From positions 186,001-250,000 of the forward strand of contig JAQWRY010000028.1 in assembly GCA_029243485.1 (NCBI GenBank): a stretch of 64,000 bases of DNA, read 5' to 3'. This stretch comes from Candidatus Binatia bacterium (GTDB lineage: Bacteria; Desulfobacterota; Binatia; UBA12015). Position numbers and translations under genes: made by a program. Below are positions 8,577-17,285 of this stretch, piece by piece. Below the pieces are notes generated by a model. The model made no database searches and had not been told where the DNA came from. It was given only the letters and a program-made list of their open reading frames with translations. Each line of letters opens with the position of its first letter. Position 1 is the stretch's first letter.

Positions 8577-9044
8577 GCGCTCTCGACCGACTTGATGCCG
8601 ACAGCGGGGAAGGATGCCTCCGCGGCGCTCGCCGAGGCTCGCGCGCTCCTGGCAGAGGAGACGAACCCGGGAGCCGTCGTTTTCCTCACGGACGGGTTCG
8701 AGTCTGGAGATCGCCCGGCCGTGGAGGCTGCACGAAAGCAGGGGATCGAGGTGCTGGCACTTGCGGTGGGGCCGTCCCCGGGGCTCGCGCCGGTTTCCGA
8801 CCTTGTGGATGTCGTGGGACTCACGGTGGACGACCGAGACGTCGACCGGATCGCGCGGCAAATCGGTGCCTCTTCCGGCGCGACGACCGAAACTGAGCGC
8901 GCCGAGCGGCGAAAGGACTTCGGCTTGTATTTGTTGTACCCGATCGTCGCGCTCGCACTGTTCGGGTTCCGACGAGGCTTTGCGGTGCGCCGGAGGATGC
9001 CGTGCGGCGCCCGGTGCGCATCCGGGCGGAGAACACCCGTGTAA
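8577..9044 (+). pseudogene. vWA-domain (BatA/BatB-like) membrane protein, C-terminal fragment
   Basis: The frame continues in phase from the end of the MoxR remnant into LMPTAGKDASAALAEARALL, VVFLTDGFESGD, and a long vWA tail that ends in a membrane helix (DFGLYLLYPIVALALFGFRR). The N-terminal half of the vWA domain with the MIDAS DxSxS motif is missing, as are the DUF58 and DUF4381 genes that usually sit between moxR and this gene. A deletion has therefore fused the end of moxR to the middle of the Bat gene. Stop codon TAA at 9042. Confidence 0.7.
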
Positions 9045-9782
9045 TGTTGCTGCCGGAGTTCGCAACGGGGCCGATCTCGGGCTTCTCGGCGTATCTCTAT
9101 ACGCCGAAACTGGCGGACCTGCCCGGCCAACGGGGCGGCGCGCCGACCGCCGAGCGGGCGAGTCGACGAGTTGGATCCTTGAACGGCCCGGTATCTACGA
9201 GCTGCCGCCGATCTACGTTCAGTGGTGGAACGTGGCCGACGAGCGTCTGGAGACGGCGCGGGTGCCCGGGGTGTCGTTCTCCGTCGCACGGAATCCGGGG
9301 TTCGAAGAAGGGGCCGGGGAGGAATCGTGCGGCCGCTTGCGGATGTTGCTTATCGGCGCCGCGTTGGGGACACGCGCGCGATTTTGACGGCTCTGTTCTC
9401 GTGGCTCGACCGGAGTTCCCCTCCGGACGTGACGGCGACGACCGCGGAGCTCTCCGAGACTTCGGGGGATACTGGCCTCGGTGAGGAGTTAGCGGGGTTG
9501 GAAGCCCCGTTGTTCGCGGATGACGAGGGGCGCCGGGCAGCGGCAGGCGTCTGGTCGCCGGCGGGTGTCCGCCGCAAGATGGTCATCGCTCGCGCGCGGC
9601 TGCAAGAGGCGGCGGACGCCGAGGACACGGGGCTCGACCCCCTCAACCCTCCGGTGGGCTTAACCCCAGAACCTCTCGTCTCCGCGCAAGCATCACCTAA
9701 GATTTCGGCCATTCTGCGGCAGGTGGTGAGCCGCTCCTCAGCGCGGTTGGGGCGGGCGAAGGGGTCTTGTCGCCACGAGTGA
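9002..9782 (+). pseudogene. BatD-like protein, frameshifted remnant
   Basis: Three frames carry pieces of a BatD-type protein in order: PVRIRAENTRV...GFSAYLYTPK, then ERPGIYELPPIYVQWWNVAD with ARVPGVSFSVARNP, and finally the cytoplasmic tail with RAILTALFSWLDRSSPPDV and ELAGLEAPLFADDEGR. BatD proteins are inner-membrane partners of the MoxR/BatA/BatB system. The membrane-proximal parts are compressed and the frames do not connect, so no full product is possible. This is the third decayed member of a single former operon. Borders are approximate. Confidence 0.55.
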
Positions 9783-9813
9783 TGAACTGCGCCACGCTTC
9801 CACGGTTATGAGG

Positions 9814-10851
9814 TTACGCGCCGAGAACCACCTTCATGATGCCGTCTTGCCGCGCATGAAAGCGCGCGTAGGCGTCCGCCCCTTCGGTGAGAGGAACGCG
9901 CGTGGTGATGACGCGCTCGGGGTGGAGGCGTCCCTCGAGGACGAGGGGGATGAGCGCGTTCCACGTGGATTGGACGGGGCACAGGCTCAAGCGAAGTGTC
10001 TGGTTTCTGCCCTGCACGGCGAGCGCCGGGAAGCTCACCTCGGGGGAATCGGGAACGCCGACGACCGAAATCGTGGCTCCACGTCCGGCGATGTCCATCG
10101 CGAGCTTGATGGAGTCGTCGCGGCCGACGGCTTCGATCGAGGCGTCGACGCCTCGGCCACCGGTCAGCTCCTGAACGCGTGCGACGGTGTCGGCGTCGAC
10201 CGGAACCGGCTCGGCACCTACGGCGGCGGCCGCGGCGAGACGCTCCGGGACGAGATCCAACGCGAGGACGCGTGAGGCGCCGAGTACGAGCGCCGACTCG
10301 ACGGCGTGCTGGCCCACGGGACCGAGTCCGACGACGGCCACCGTCGAGCCGGGGGCGATGTCGGCGCGCGTGGCTCCGAACCAGCCCGTCGGTAGGTTGT
10401 CGGTCAGCATGAGTGCCTGCTCTTCCGTCATTCCTTCGGGGATGATGGCAAGGGTGTTGTCGGCTCCGGGTACGGCCACGGCTTCGGCCTGTGAACCCGC
10501 GAGACCGATTCCGATTCCGAACACGCTCGCGTTACCGGAGTCACAGAGATCCATTCGGCCCTGCGCGCAGGGGAGGCAGGTCGCGCACGCCGCCGCGCCT
10601 GAGATGAAGACCCGGTCCCCGGTCCGAAAGCGTCGGACGTTCGATCCGACCTCGACGACCTCGCCGACGGCTTCGTGGCCGGTGCTGTGCCCCGGGGCGC
10701 CCCAGCCATGCCCTTCGTAGATGTGGAGGTCACTCCCGCAGATCCCCGAATGGGTGATTCGCACGATCGCTCCGTCGACGGCTCCGGGGTCCGGATTCGG
10801 AACGTCGTCACAGCGGATGTCGTGGGGGGCGTGGTAGACTAGGGCTTTCAT
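9814..10851 (-). CDS. Zinc-dependent alcohol dehydrogenase (MDR superfamily)
   Basis: A 345-residue medium-chain dehydrogenase starting at the ATG at 10851 (MKALVYHAPHD); the frame is open 18 bases further but the family begins here. The catalytic zinc site shows as GICGSDLHIYEGHG and TGHEAVGEVVEVG. The four structural-zinc cysteines are in CATCLPCAQGRMDLC. The NAD(P)-binding motif is VVGLGPVGQHAV. It resembles threonine/sorbitol-type and other secondary alcohol dehydrogenases. Substrate unknown. It stands alone on the minus strand, divergent from the secreted hydrolase with a ~120-bp shared upstream region. Confidence 0.85.
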   Translation of the reverse strand: MKALVYHAPHDIRCDDVPNPDPGAVDGAIVRITHSGICGSDLHIYEGHGWGAPGHSTGHEAVGEVVEVGSNVRRFRTGDRVFISGAAACATCLPCAQGRMDLCDSGNASVFGIGIGLAGSQAEAVAVPGADNTLAIIPEGMTEEQALMLTDNLPTGWFGATRADIAPGSTVAVVGLGPVGQHAVESALVLGASRVLALDLVPERLAAAAAVGAEPVPVDADTVARVQELTGGRGVDASIEAVGRDDSIKLAMDIAGRGATISVVGVPDSPEVSFPALAVQGRNQTLRLSLCPVQSTWNALIPLVLEGRLHPERVITTRVPLTEGADAYARFHARQDGIMKVVLGA

Positions 10852-10975
10852 GGCTCTGTTGAAGAGCACCGGCCCACCGGTTGCAACTTTATTGGGGTGG
10901 ACCAGAGCGGGGTGCGCCGGTTAGCCTACGATCTACGGGCGACTCCGCCGGACCGCACTAGAGGAACTCCGACTC

Positions 10976-13183
10976 ATGCCGAACCGAATTTTGCTCTCGT
11001 TATCCGTCCTACTGCTCCTGGCCGCGCCGATTCCGGCCGCCGCCTACGACGTTCAGACCGGGATCGGCTTCGTCGCCCTCCGGGGCCTGGTGGAAGGGGC
11101 CGAGGTCGAGATCTCCGAGCCGTCGGGTGGAGTGATCGAAACGGGGGTTGTGGATCGGTTCGGGAGCGTGCTGTTCCGCGAACTCGGCGAGGGCAAGACG
11201 TACGCGCTCGCCGAAGTCGGTTCGGCCGCACCGCCGACGCTCGCGACGACGCGCGTGTTCGTTGAGCACCCCGACTTGTCGTTCTACGAGGCGCAGACGC
11301 TCGTCGACGGCTTTCAGTACATTCAGATGCGCGACGGCACGCTGCTCTCTGCGATGGTTCGGCCGCCGCTCGGTATGACGATGGCGCAGGGGCCGTTCCC
11401 GACGCTCGTCGAGTACTCGGGGTACGATCCTTCGAATTCGGAGTCGCAAGAGCCGTCGTCTCTTCTTGCGTGGGCGCTTGGTTACGCGACCGTCGGTGTG
11501 AACATGCGAGGCTCGGGTTGTTCGGGGGGCGTCTTCGACCTTTTCGATCTCCCCACGACCGCGGACGGGTACGACGTGGTCGAGGTCGTCGCGGCGCAGA
11601 GTTGGGTCGCGGGTGGCAAGGTCGGGATGATCGGCATCTCCTTCTCTGGCATCAGTCAGGTCTACGTCGGGGGCGCCGAGCCGCCACACCTCGCCGCGGT
11701 AGCGCCGCTCTCGGTTATCTCGGACATCTTCCGCTTCCCGGGTTTTCCCGGCGGCATCCGGAACTCGGGCTTTGCTGAGAGTTGGCTTCAGGACCGAAAA
11801 AACGATGCCGAGCCGGCGCCCGAAGGCGGGCAGGGATGGGCGCGCAGGCGCGTCAACAACGGCGACGCCGTGTGCCTCGACAATCAGAAGCTGCGGCTGC
11901 AGACTCTCGATCCGATCGAGTTCACGGCGGTCGAGCCCTACTACGTTCCAGAGTTGATGGATCCGCGCTCGCCGGCCACTTGGATTTCGCAGATCGAAGT
12001 ACCGATCTTCCTGGGCGGTACCTGGCAGGATGAACAGACGGGGGCCGGTTTCACGACGATGCTACCGAAGCTCCCTCGCGGTCGCGATGTGAAGGTCTCC
12101 CTGCTCAACGGCGTCCATTCGAGCACGCTCGAACCCGAGATCCTCTACGAGTGGATCGCGTTCCTGGACATCTACGTCGCGGAAACCTTGCCCGACCCGG
12201 GTCGTTCGGCGCCGTTCGCGTCGGTGATTGCGGCCGAGATCTTGGGCCCCGGAGCGCCGACGCCGCCGTTGCCCGTCGATCGCTACGACGGGTTCACGAA
12301 TCTGACCGCGGCGCGAAAGGCCTTCGAAGCACAGCCTCGGTTTCGTGTTTTGCTCGAGAACGGAGCCGGCTCACCGACCGCCGGCTTGCCCGCGCCGACG
12401 TTCGAACTCGGCTTCGAGACGTGGCCGCCGCGCGAGAAGAAACACACGCGGTGGTATTTTGGCCCGAACGGGACCCTGACGCCGCGGCGTCCGAGCCGCG
12501 CGGCGTCGGGGGTCGATTCCTATCGGCCCGATCCCGCCGCGCGCCCGCAGCAGACGCTGCCGGGCTCAGGTGCCGCGGACTCGTGGAAGGTCATGCCGCC
12601 GTATAATTGGCAGCCGCTTCTCGGCGACACGGCAGTCGCGTACGCCACTCCGCCGCTCACCGAAGACATCACGATCGTGGGCCCGTCGAGCGTCGATCTC
12701 TGGTTGCGCTCGGACGCCGCCGACACGGACATCCAGGTGACGCTGAGCGAGATCCGTCCGGACGGTCTCGAGACCTACGTACAAAGTGGCTGGTTGCGCG
12801 CGTCGCACCGCCGTGAGGATCGCCGTCGGCGCACCCGTCTCCAGCCCTGGCACACACACCTCGAGGAGCATTCGATGCCGATGCCGGAGGGCGAGTTCGA
12901 GCGCGTTCGCATCGCGCTCCTCGCGGTCGGTCACGTGTTTCGCAGAGACTCCCGAATTCGGATCAGCCTCGAAGCACCCGGGGGCGATCGTACGCGCTGG
13001 CGCTTCGACACTCCGGCCACGGGTGGCGCGGTGGTCAACGAGGTTTCTCGGACGCGCGCGCGGCCCTCGAGATTGATGCTCCCCGTGATCCGAAACGTGG
13101 ATCCGCCGGAGCCCCGCCCGCCGGGCCGGAGCCTGCGCGGTCAGCCGTCGCGCACCTACGTCCCCGCGAGCAACGGCGGCTAA
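10976..13183 (+). CDS. Secreted CocE/NonD-family (X-Pro dipeptidyl-peptidase-type) hydrolase
   Basis: A 735-residue protein with a Sec signal (MPNRILLSLSVLLLLAAP...AAA). A short beta domain with VEISEPSGGV precedes the alpha/beta hydrolase core. The core starts at QMRDGTLLSAMVRPPLG and has PTLVEYSGYDP, NMRGSGCSGG, and the nucleophile elbow GISFSG. The cap and the C-terminal jelly-roll domain typical of CocE follow (PPLTEDITIVGPSSVDLWLR, DTDIQVTLSEI). The nucleophile elbow and Asp-rich strands are present, so it is probably an active serine esterase or peptidase outside the cytoplasm. A purine-rich AGAGGAA precedes the ATG. The next gene, bluB, is convergent 26 bases away. Confidence 0.85.
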   Translation: MPNRILLSLSVLLLLAAPIPAAAYDVQTGIGFVALRGLVEGAEVEISEPSGGVIETGVVDRFGSVLFRELGEGKTYALAEVGSAAPPTLATTRVFVEHPDLSFYEAQTLVDGFQYIQMRDGTLLSAMVRPPLGMTMAQGPFPTLVEYSGYDPSNSESQEPSSLLAWALGYATVGVNMRGSGCSGGVFDLFDLPTTADGYDVVEVVAAQSWVAGGKVGMIGISFSGISQVYVGGAEPPHLAAVAPLSVISDIFRFPGFPGGIRNSGFAESWLQDRKNDAEPAPEGGQGWARRRVNNGDAVCLDNQKLRLQTLDPIEFTAVEPYYVPELMDPRSPATWISQIEVPIFLGGTWQDEQTGAGFTTMLPKLPRGRDVKVSLLNGVHSSTLEPEILYEWIAFLDIYVAETLPDPGRSAPFASVIAAEILGPGAPTPPLPVDRYDGFTNLTAARKAFEAQPRFRVLLENGAGSPTAGLPAPTFELGFETWPPREKKHTRWYFGPNGTLTPRRPSRAASGVDSYRPDPAARPQQTLPGSGAADSWKVMPPYNWQPLLGDTAVAYATPPLTEDITIVGPSSVDLWLRSDAADTDIQVTLSEIRPDGLETYVQSGWLRASHRREDRRRRTRLQPWHTHLEEHSMPMPEGEFERVRIALLAVGHVFRRDSRIRISLEAPGGDRTRWRFDTPATGGAVVNEVSRTRARPSRLMLPVIRNVDPPEPRPPGRSLRGQPSRTYVPASNGG

Positions 13184-13209
13184 AGCGGACTCGCATCGGC
13201 GCCGGAGGT

Positions 13210-13896
13210 CTAGCGGTTGATTAGAAAGCGCGCCGGGTTGCTGCGTTGTTCCCACCCGGCGCGGCTCAGCTCCGGTGACGGCGACTCCTCTGCCGGATAC
13301 CCGATGCAGAGGTAGGCGATGAATCGCCACGACTTGGGGACGTCGAGAGCTCGTACGACGTCTTTCGGTGCGAGGATCGAGACCCAGCCGACGCCGATCC
13401 GGTGCGTGCGCGCGGCAAGCCACAGTGTGTAGATCGCCATCGCGGCCGAATACGAGACCGTCTCCGGCATCGTGCCCCGGCCGAGGCCGTGCCCCTGCTC
13501 CGGGTCCGGGTCGACGAAGACGGCGACGTGAACCGGAGCGGTGTCGAGTCCTTCGAGCTTCAGATGTGCGTACACATCGGCCCGGTCACCCGAGAACGAG
13601 GCGAGCGCTTCGGCGTTGCATGCGAGGAAATTCTCGCGGATTGTCGTTCGGCGTTCGGGCGTGTCCACGGATACGAAGCGCCACGGTTCGGACAACCCGA
13701 CCGACGGCGCAAAGCGTGCCATCGAGATGAGTTCCCGTACGAGCTCGGGTGAAATGGGGTCGGGTCGAAAGCGGCGGACGTCCCGCCGCCAGACCAGGAG
13801 CTCCAGGAAGTGGCGCCGAAACGCGGCGTCGAACTCCGGCGGGGGCGAGGACGGTGCCTCGGGGAAGCGAAACAGCTCACCGGTGGCGTCGGACAT
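13210..13896 (-). CDS. bluB: BluB, 5,6-dimethylbenzimidazole synthase
   Basis: A 228-residue flavin-fold protein that matches BluB rather than ordinary nitroreductases. It has RRDVRRFRPDPISPELV at the N-terminus, MARFAPSVGLSEPWRF, the LKLEGL segment, GLGRGTMPET, and the closing WLAARTHRIGVGWVSIL. BluB uses O2 to cleave reduced FMN into 5,6-dimethylbenzimidazole, the lower ligand of cobalamin, so the host is aerobic or at least oxygen-exposed and probably makes or remodels B12. No cobalamin riboswitch is evident in the 82 bases before its start, where the divergent lipoprotein gene begins. Confidence 0.85.
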   Translation of the reverse strand: MSDATGELFRFPEAPSSPPPEFDAAFRRHFLELLVWRRDVRRFRPDPISPELVRELISMARFAPSVGLSEPWRFVSVDTPERRTTIRENFLACNAEALASFSGDRADVYAHLKLEGLDTAPVHVAVFVDPDPEQGHGLGRGTMPETVSYSAAMAIYTLWLAARTHRIGVGWVSILAPKDVVRALDVPKSWRFIAYLCIGYPAEESPSPELSRAGWEQRSNPARFLINR

Positions 13897-13978
13897 GTCT
13901 CCAGCCTACCTCGGAATCGGGGGTGAGCCCACCAATTGGCGCGCGCTCCTTTCGTCGTTAGGTGTTAGCGTGCGGCTC

Positions 13979-15202
13979 ATGGTTTCGTGGAGCAGACGCC
14001 TTGGGATGTTCGCGCTCGTCCTCGCGCTCGCGAGCGGCTGCGGGGACGACACCGAACACAGTGGTCCCGGCGGCCGGACTCCGGACCTTTCAGATGCCTA
14101 TGCGTACTTGCCCGAATCGCCCTACGCGGCCGATCTGGTCGGTTGCGTCGATGCGCGTGCGGCTCCGTCCTCGTGCACGATCGCGACCCTTCCGCCCATC
14201 TCCCGCCGAGACTCGGAGCCCGATGTCGCCGCGATCATGGAGCACGTGGTCGTCTCGCACGACTGGATGGGGGAGCGCTTCGAGGCGATTCTGGAGGAGG
14301 TCCCCGAGGATCTTCGTCGCGTACTGGGTGGAGTGACGGCGGTCGTCATCGACGACGACGTACGGCCGTCGTTCTACTGGTCGCTCACCGGTGCGATCTA
14401 CATCGACCCACGTCACCTCTGGCTGACGCCGGAAGAGGAGGCGACGATCGGCGACGAGCAAGACTATCGGTCGGGTTTCGGTTCTGACCTCAGCTTCATC
14501 CTATTCTCGAGCTATCTGGACGAGGGTGCTCCCGCCTTCGCAGGCTCGGCCGGACCGAACCGAGCACTCGAGGATCGAATCCCCGCGGTCGCCGCGCTCT
14601 TGTTCCACGAGGGGGCGCACGCGAACGATTTCCTGCCGCCGGTGGCCGTTGCGACGCTGCGCTCGGGCGAGACCTTTCTCGAGACGATCGAGCGTCTCGA
14701 GTCCAGTCGGCTCTCGAGGAGCCTGGCGGCTTCGAGCCCGCTGCGTTCGGAGTTGTGGGAGGGCCTCGCCGAAGTGCTCTACCGCGGAGAGGAGGCGACC
14801 GCCTCGCAGAGAGGTCTCACGGCGGAAGACGTCGGGCGCGCGTTCGAGCCGGATGGCGGCAGCGATCCGTACGCGTACAGCTCGCAGCAAGAAGACTTCG
14901 CGATGCTGTTCGAAGAGACGATGATGAAGTACCACTTCGATTTCGACCGTCGAGTAGGCTTCGCGACGGCGTCTGGGGATGAAGTGACGAGTTGCGCGGA
15001 CTACGAGATCGGCTGGGGGTCGTTGAACCGCATTGCCGCCGCCCCCGTGGCACCGCGCGCGCGTCGCGTCGCGGAACTCGTTCTCGGCGACCCACTCGAC
15101 GACTTCTTCTCCGCGCTTCCGGGGACCTCGCTTCTGACCCCGGGCCAGAATCTCTGCATCGAGGCCTCGTCGCCACCTGCCTCGGCTTTGCGCTGGATGT
15201 AG
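13979..15202 (+). CDS. Putative HEXXH (gluzincin-like) metallopeptidase lipoprotein
   Basis: The ATG at 13979 gives a lipoprotein signal ending in the lipobox LASGC, so the 407-residue protein should be membrane-anchored. The core contains LLFHEGAHANDF (H210EGAH214) and, 46 residues later, WEGLAEVLY (E261 and E265). That spacing and the W-x-E-G-x-A-E pattern resemble the zinc ligands and active-site segment of gluzincin/peptidase-MA-like proteins. Nothing else in the sequence was recognised. No family name can be given and proteolytic activity is inferred only from the motif. The frame is open further upstream, overlapping bluB on the other strand, but the signal peptide fixes the start. Confidence 0.65.
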   Translation: MVSWSRRLGMFALVLALASGCGDDTEHSGPGGRTPDLSDAYAYLPESPYAADLVGCVDARAAPSSCTIATLPPISRRDSEPDVAAIMEHVVVSHDWMGERFEAILEEVPEDLRRVLGGVTAVVIDDDVRPSFYWSLTGAIYIDPRHLWLTPEEEATIGDEQDYRSGFGSDLSFILFSSYLDEGAPAFAGSAGPNRALEDRIPAVAALLFHEGAHANDFLPPVAVATLRSGETFLETIERLESSRLSRSLAASSPLRSELWEGLAEVLYRGEEATASQRGLTAEDVGRAFEPDGGSDPYAYSSQQEDFAMLFEETMMKYHFDFDRRVGFATASGDEVTSCADYEIGWGSLNRIAAAPVAPRARRVAELVLGDPLDDFFSALPGTSLLTPGQNLCIEASSPPASALRWM

Positions 15203-15214
15203 GGCCGAGCCCTA

Positions 15215-15722
15215 CTAGAGCGCTACGTGGTTTCGGCCGCCTGCCTTGGCGCGGTACAGGGCTGCGTCTGCGGCTTCGACGAGCGCGCCGACGCTAGGCT
15301 CGGGGAGAGTCGAAAGGTCGGCGACGCGGATCGAAGCGGTCACATTCAGGGAGATGTCGCCGGACCGGAACGGCTCGGAGGAGACGACCGAGAGCACCGA
15401 TCCCGATCTTGTCCCCCCGTGCGAGCGTCTTCGAAGTGAACCGCTCGCCGTCCACGAAGAGGCCGTTCGTCGAACCTTCGCCGGTGATGACGTATCGAGT
15501 GTCCTGCAGTTCCAGAATCGCGTGCGCTCGCGAGATCCCCTCATCTTCTAGGTGAATGTCGGCTTCGCGCCCGCCGCCGATCGTCAGCTTGGGTTTGCTC
15601 AGGACGAAGCGCTTCCGGGTCTGTGCCCCACTCAGGACCACCGGAACGAAGCGCTGCATTCCCTCGCCGGAGCGAGCGTCGGATCGCTCGCCATCCCCAA
15701 GGACGACAGCCTCCCGGAACAT
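15215..15722 (-). pseudogene. FHA-GGDEF diguanylate cyclase, GGDEF domain mostly deleted
   Basis: From ATG at 15722 an intact FHA domain is read: KPKLTIGGGREADIHLED, GISRAHAILELQ, GEGSTNGLFVDGERF, TLARGDKIGIG. At this point, where a diguanylate cyclase should begin, the frame shifts and only the last third of a GGDEF domain remains in the other frame (SLNVTASIRVADL, AADAALYRAKAGGRNHVAL). The GGDEF signature loop and metal-binding residues are gone. FHA-GGDEF proteins couple phosphothreonine binding to cyclic-di-GMP synthesis. This one could at most make a stand-alone FHA domain. Confidence 0.75.
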
Positions 15723-15768
15723 CCTCTCATCGTGCCCTCGCCGCCCGTATGAGACAAGGAAGCGAGGT

Positions 15769-17238
15769 TCAGGGGACCCAGCGGACCCGCTCGAGGAACT
15801 TCTGGATGTAGGGGATGTGCTGGTTGATCTGGGCGTGCCCCCAGCCGACCGCCTTGTCGAGTTCGGCGCTGCTCGGGAGCAGGTTGATCGGCGAAAGGGT
15901 GGGGTACATCTCGAGACGCCGTTGCGCGTACCGCGCATTCAGCGCGACCTGGTAAGAGATGAGCCTCGTCACCGGCTGAAGCCAGATGTGTCCGAGGCCG
16001 TACTGCGGGTAGAAGCAGTCCATCGCGAGGTAGTAGCAGTTCCGGGTGCCGATCTTGCCGCGTTGCACTTGATGCCATGCGGTTCGCGCCGGAACGTTGT
16101 TGGCGACACCCCCGTCGACGAGGGCGCCCACGTCCTCGCGCTTCATCAGCTCGGTCAGAATCCCGTCCATGTGGGGATCTTCGCGGGCGACGTCGTAGTG
16201 AAGGATGCCCGGAATCGCGGCGGAGAACCCGGCGGCGTCGACGACGTTGAATTCGCGCGTGAGCTCGTCCGAGCCGATGACGATCTCCTTTACGACGCGA
16301 GGGCTGATGAATCCGGCAAGGCCGACGAGCTGTGCACCGATCTGCGCGCGCAACTGCAGCGGTCCCGGTCGCTTGTCGACGGACAGGTGATGCGAGCGCG
16401 TATCCTCGTCGGGTGACTCCGTGATCGCACCGCGTCGAATACCGGCGACGACGGCCTCGTATGGAATCTCGAGGTCGGGCAAGAGCATGTCGTCGCCGTT
16501 GTCTCTCTGGAACGCGGAGCCGACGGCCGCATGGAGATAGAGGCGTACGATACCCGGGAAGCCGTAGCGCGTGCTCAAGCTGACGTACCGGAAGATGTCC
16601 TCCGACCGGGAGCGCATGCTCTTTGCGAACTTCACATACGCGCCGAAGTCGCCACGCTTGCGCATTGCGCGGAACAGCCCGAGCAGCGCCCCCATGGAGG
16701 AGCCGATCACGTAGCCGGGAACGAATCCCGCGTCTTGCAGTGCGGCCCATGCGCCGATGTACACGTACGCCGCCCCACCCCCGCCCCCGGCGATCGTGAC
16801 GAGTGTCTTCTTGCCGACTTCTTGGTCGAGAGCCGCGGCGGAGAAGTCTCCCGCGTACCTTTCGAGGATCTCGGCGCGAGCCTTCTCGAGCTCGGGGAGC
16901 AGGGGCGCGAGGGCCTTTGCCGCGTTCCCGAGGCGTTCGTCGCCGGAGCGTGGCAGGAGGATCTCGTCGCGAAGTTCGCGCAGGAGTCGTTCTCGGAATC
17001 GGTCGAGCAGTGCGGAGCGCACGCGAACTTCCGCGCGGTTCGTCCGGCCACCCTTGCGAGCGGCGCCGGGCTGGAACGTGTCGACCCCGGCCAGGGTGAT
17101 GGCGTAGCGGAGCTGTTGCTCGGCCCGTTTGCTGATCGCGCCGGGGTAGTTCACGGCGGCCGCGACGATCTTCGACTCCATGCGCTGGAGCTGCAGAAGC
17201 TGCTCTTCGCGTTCGGTTTCTTGCTCCGCGTCCGCCAC
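15769..17238 (-). CDS. Patatin-like phospholipase
   Basis: A 489-residue protein. The first ~160 residues are helical and charged. The patatin core begins at VTIAGGGGGAAYVYIG (oxyanion loop) with the nucleophile elbow GSSMG, and the catalytic Asp lies in DGGVANNVPAR. The C-terminal third (YYLAMDCFYPQYGLG..., INLLPSSAELDKAVGWGHAQI) is typical of the larger bacterial members. Likely reaction: acyl-ester hydrolysis of phospholipids in or at the inner membrane. No signal peptide is visible. GTG at 17238 is chosen because a GGGGAG sequence precedes it; ATG at MESKIV a little later is the alternative. The upstream alpha/beta hydrolase ends 47 bases away on the same strand. Confidence 0.8.
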   Translation of the reverse strand: MADAEQETEREEQLLQLQRMESKIVAAAVNYPGAISKRAEQQLRYAITLAGVDTFQPGAARKGGRTNRAEVRVRSALLDRFRERLLRELRDEILLPRSGDERLGNAAKALAPLLPELEKARAEILERYAGDFSAAALDQEVGKKTLVTIAGGGGGAAYVYIGAWAALQDAGFVPGYVIGSSMGALLGLFRAMRKRGDFGAYVKFAKSMRSRSEDIFRYVSLSTRYGFPGIVRLYLHAAVGSAFQRDNGDDMLLPDLEIPYEAVVAGIRRGAITESPDEDTRSHHLSVDKRPGPLQLRAQIGAQLVGLAGFISPRVVKEIVIGSDELTREFNVVDAAGFSAAIPGILHYDVAREDPHMDGILTELMKREDVGALVDGGVANNVPARTAWHQVQRGKIGTRNCYYLAMDCFYPQYGLGHIWLQPVTRLISYQVALNARYAQRRLEMYPTLSPINLLPSSAELDKAVGWGHAQINQHIPYIQKFLERVRWVP

Positions 17239-17285
17239 CGACCCATTCTCCCCGCCCGGGGAAGCGTACTGGATGAAAGCCGGGA

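Noticed and set aside
13897-13978. Cobalamin riboswitch before bluB
   Set aside because: Only 82 bases to the divergent lipoprotein start, and no B12-box-like sequence was seen.
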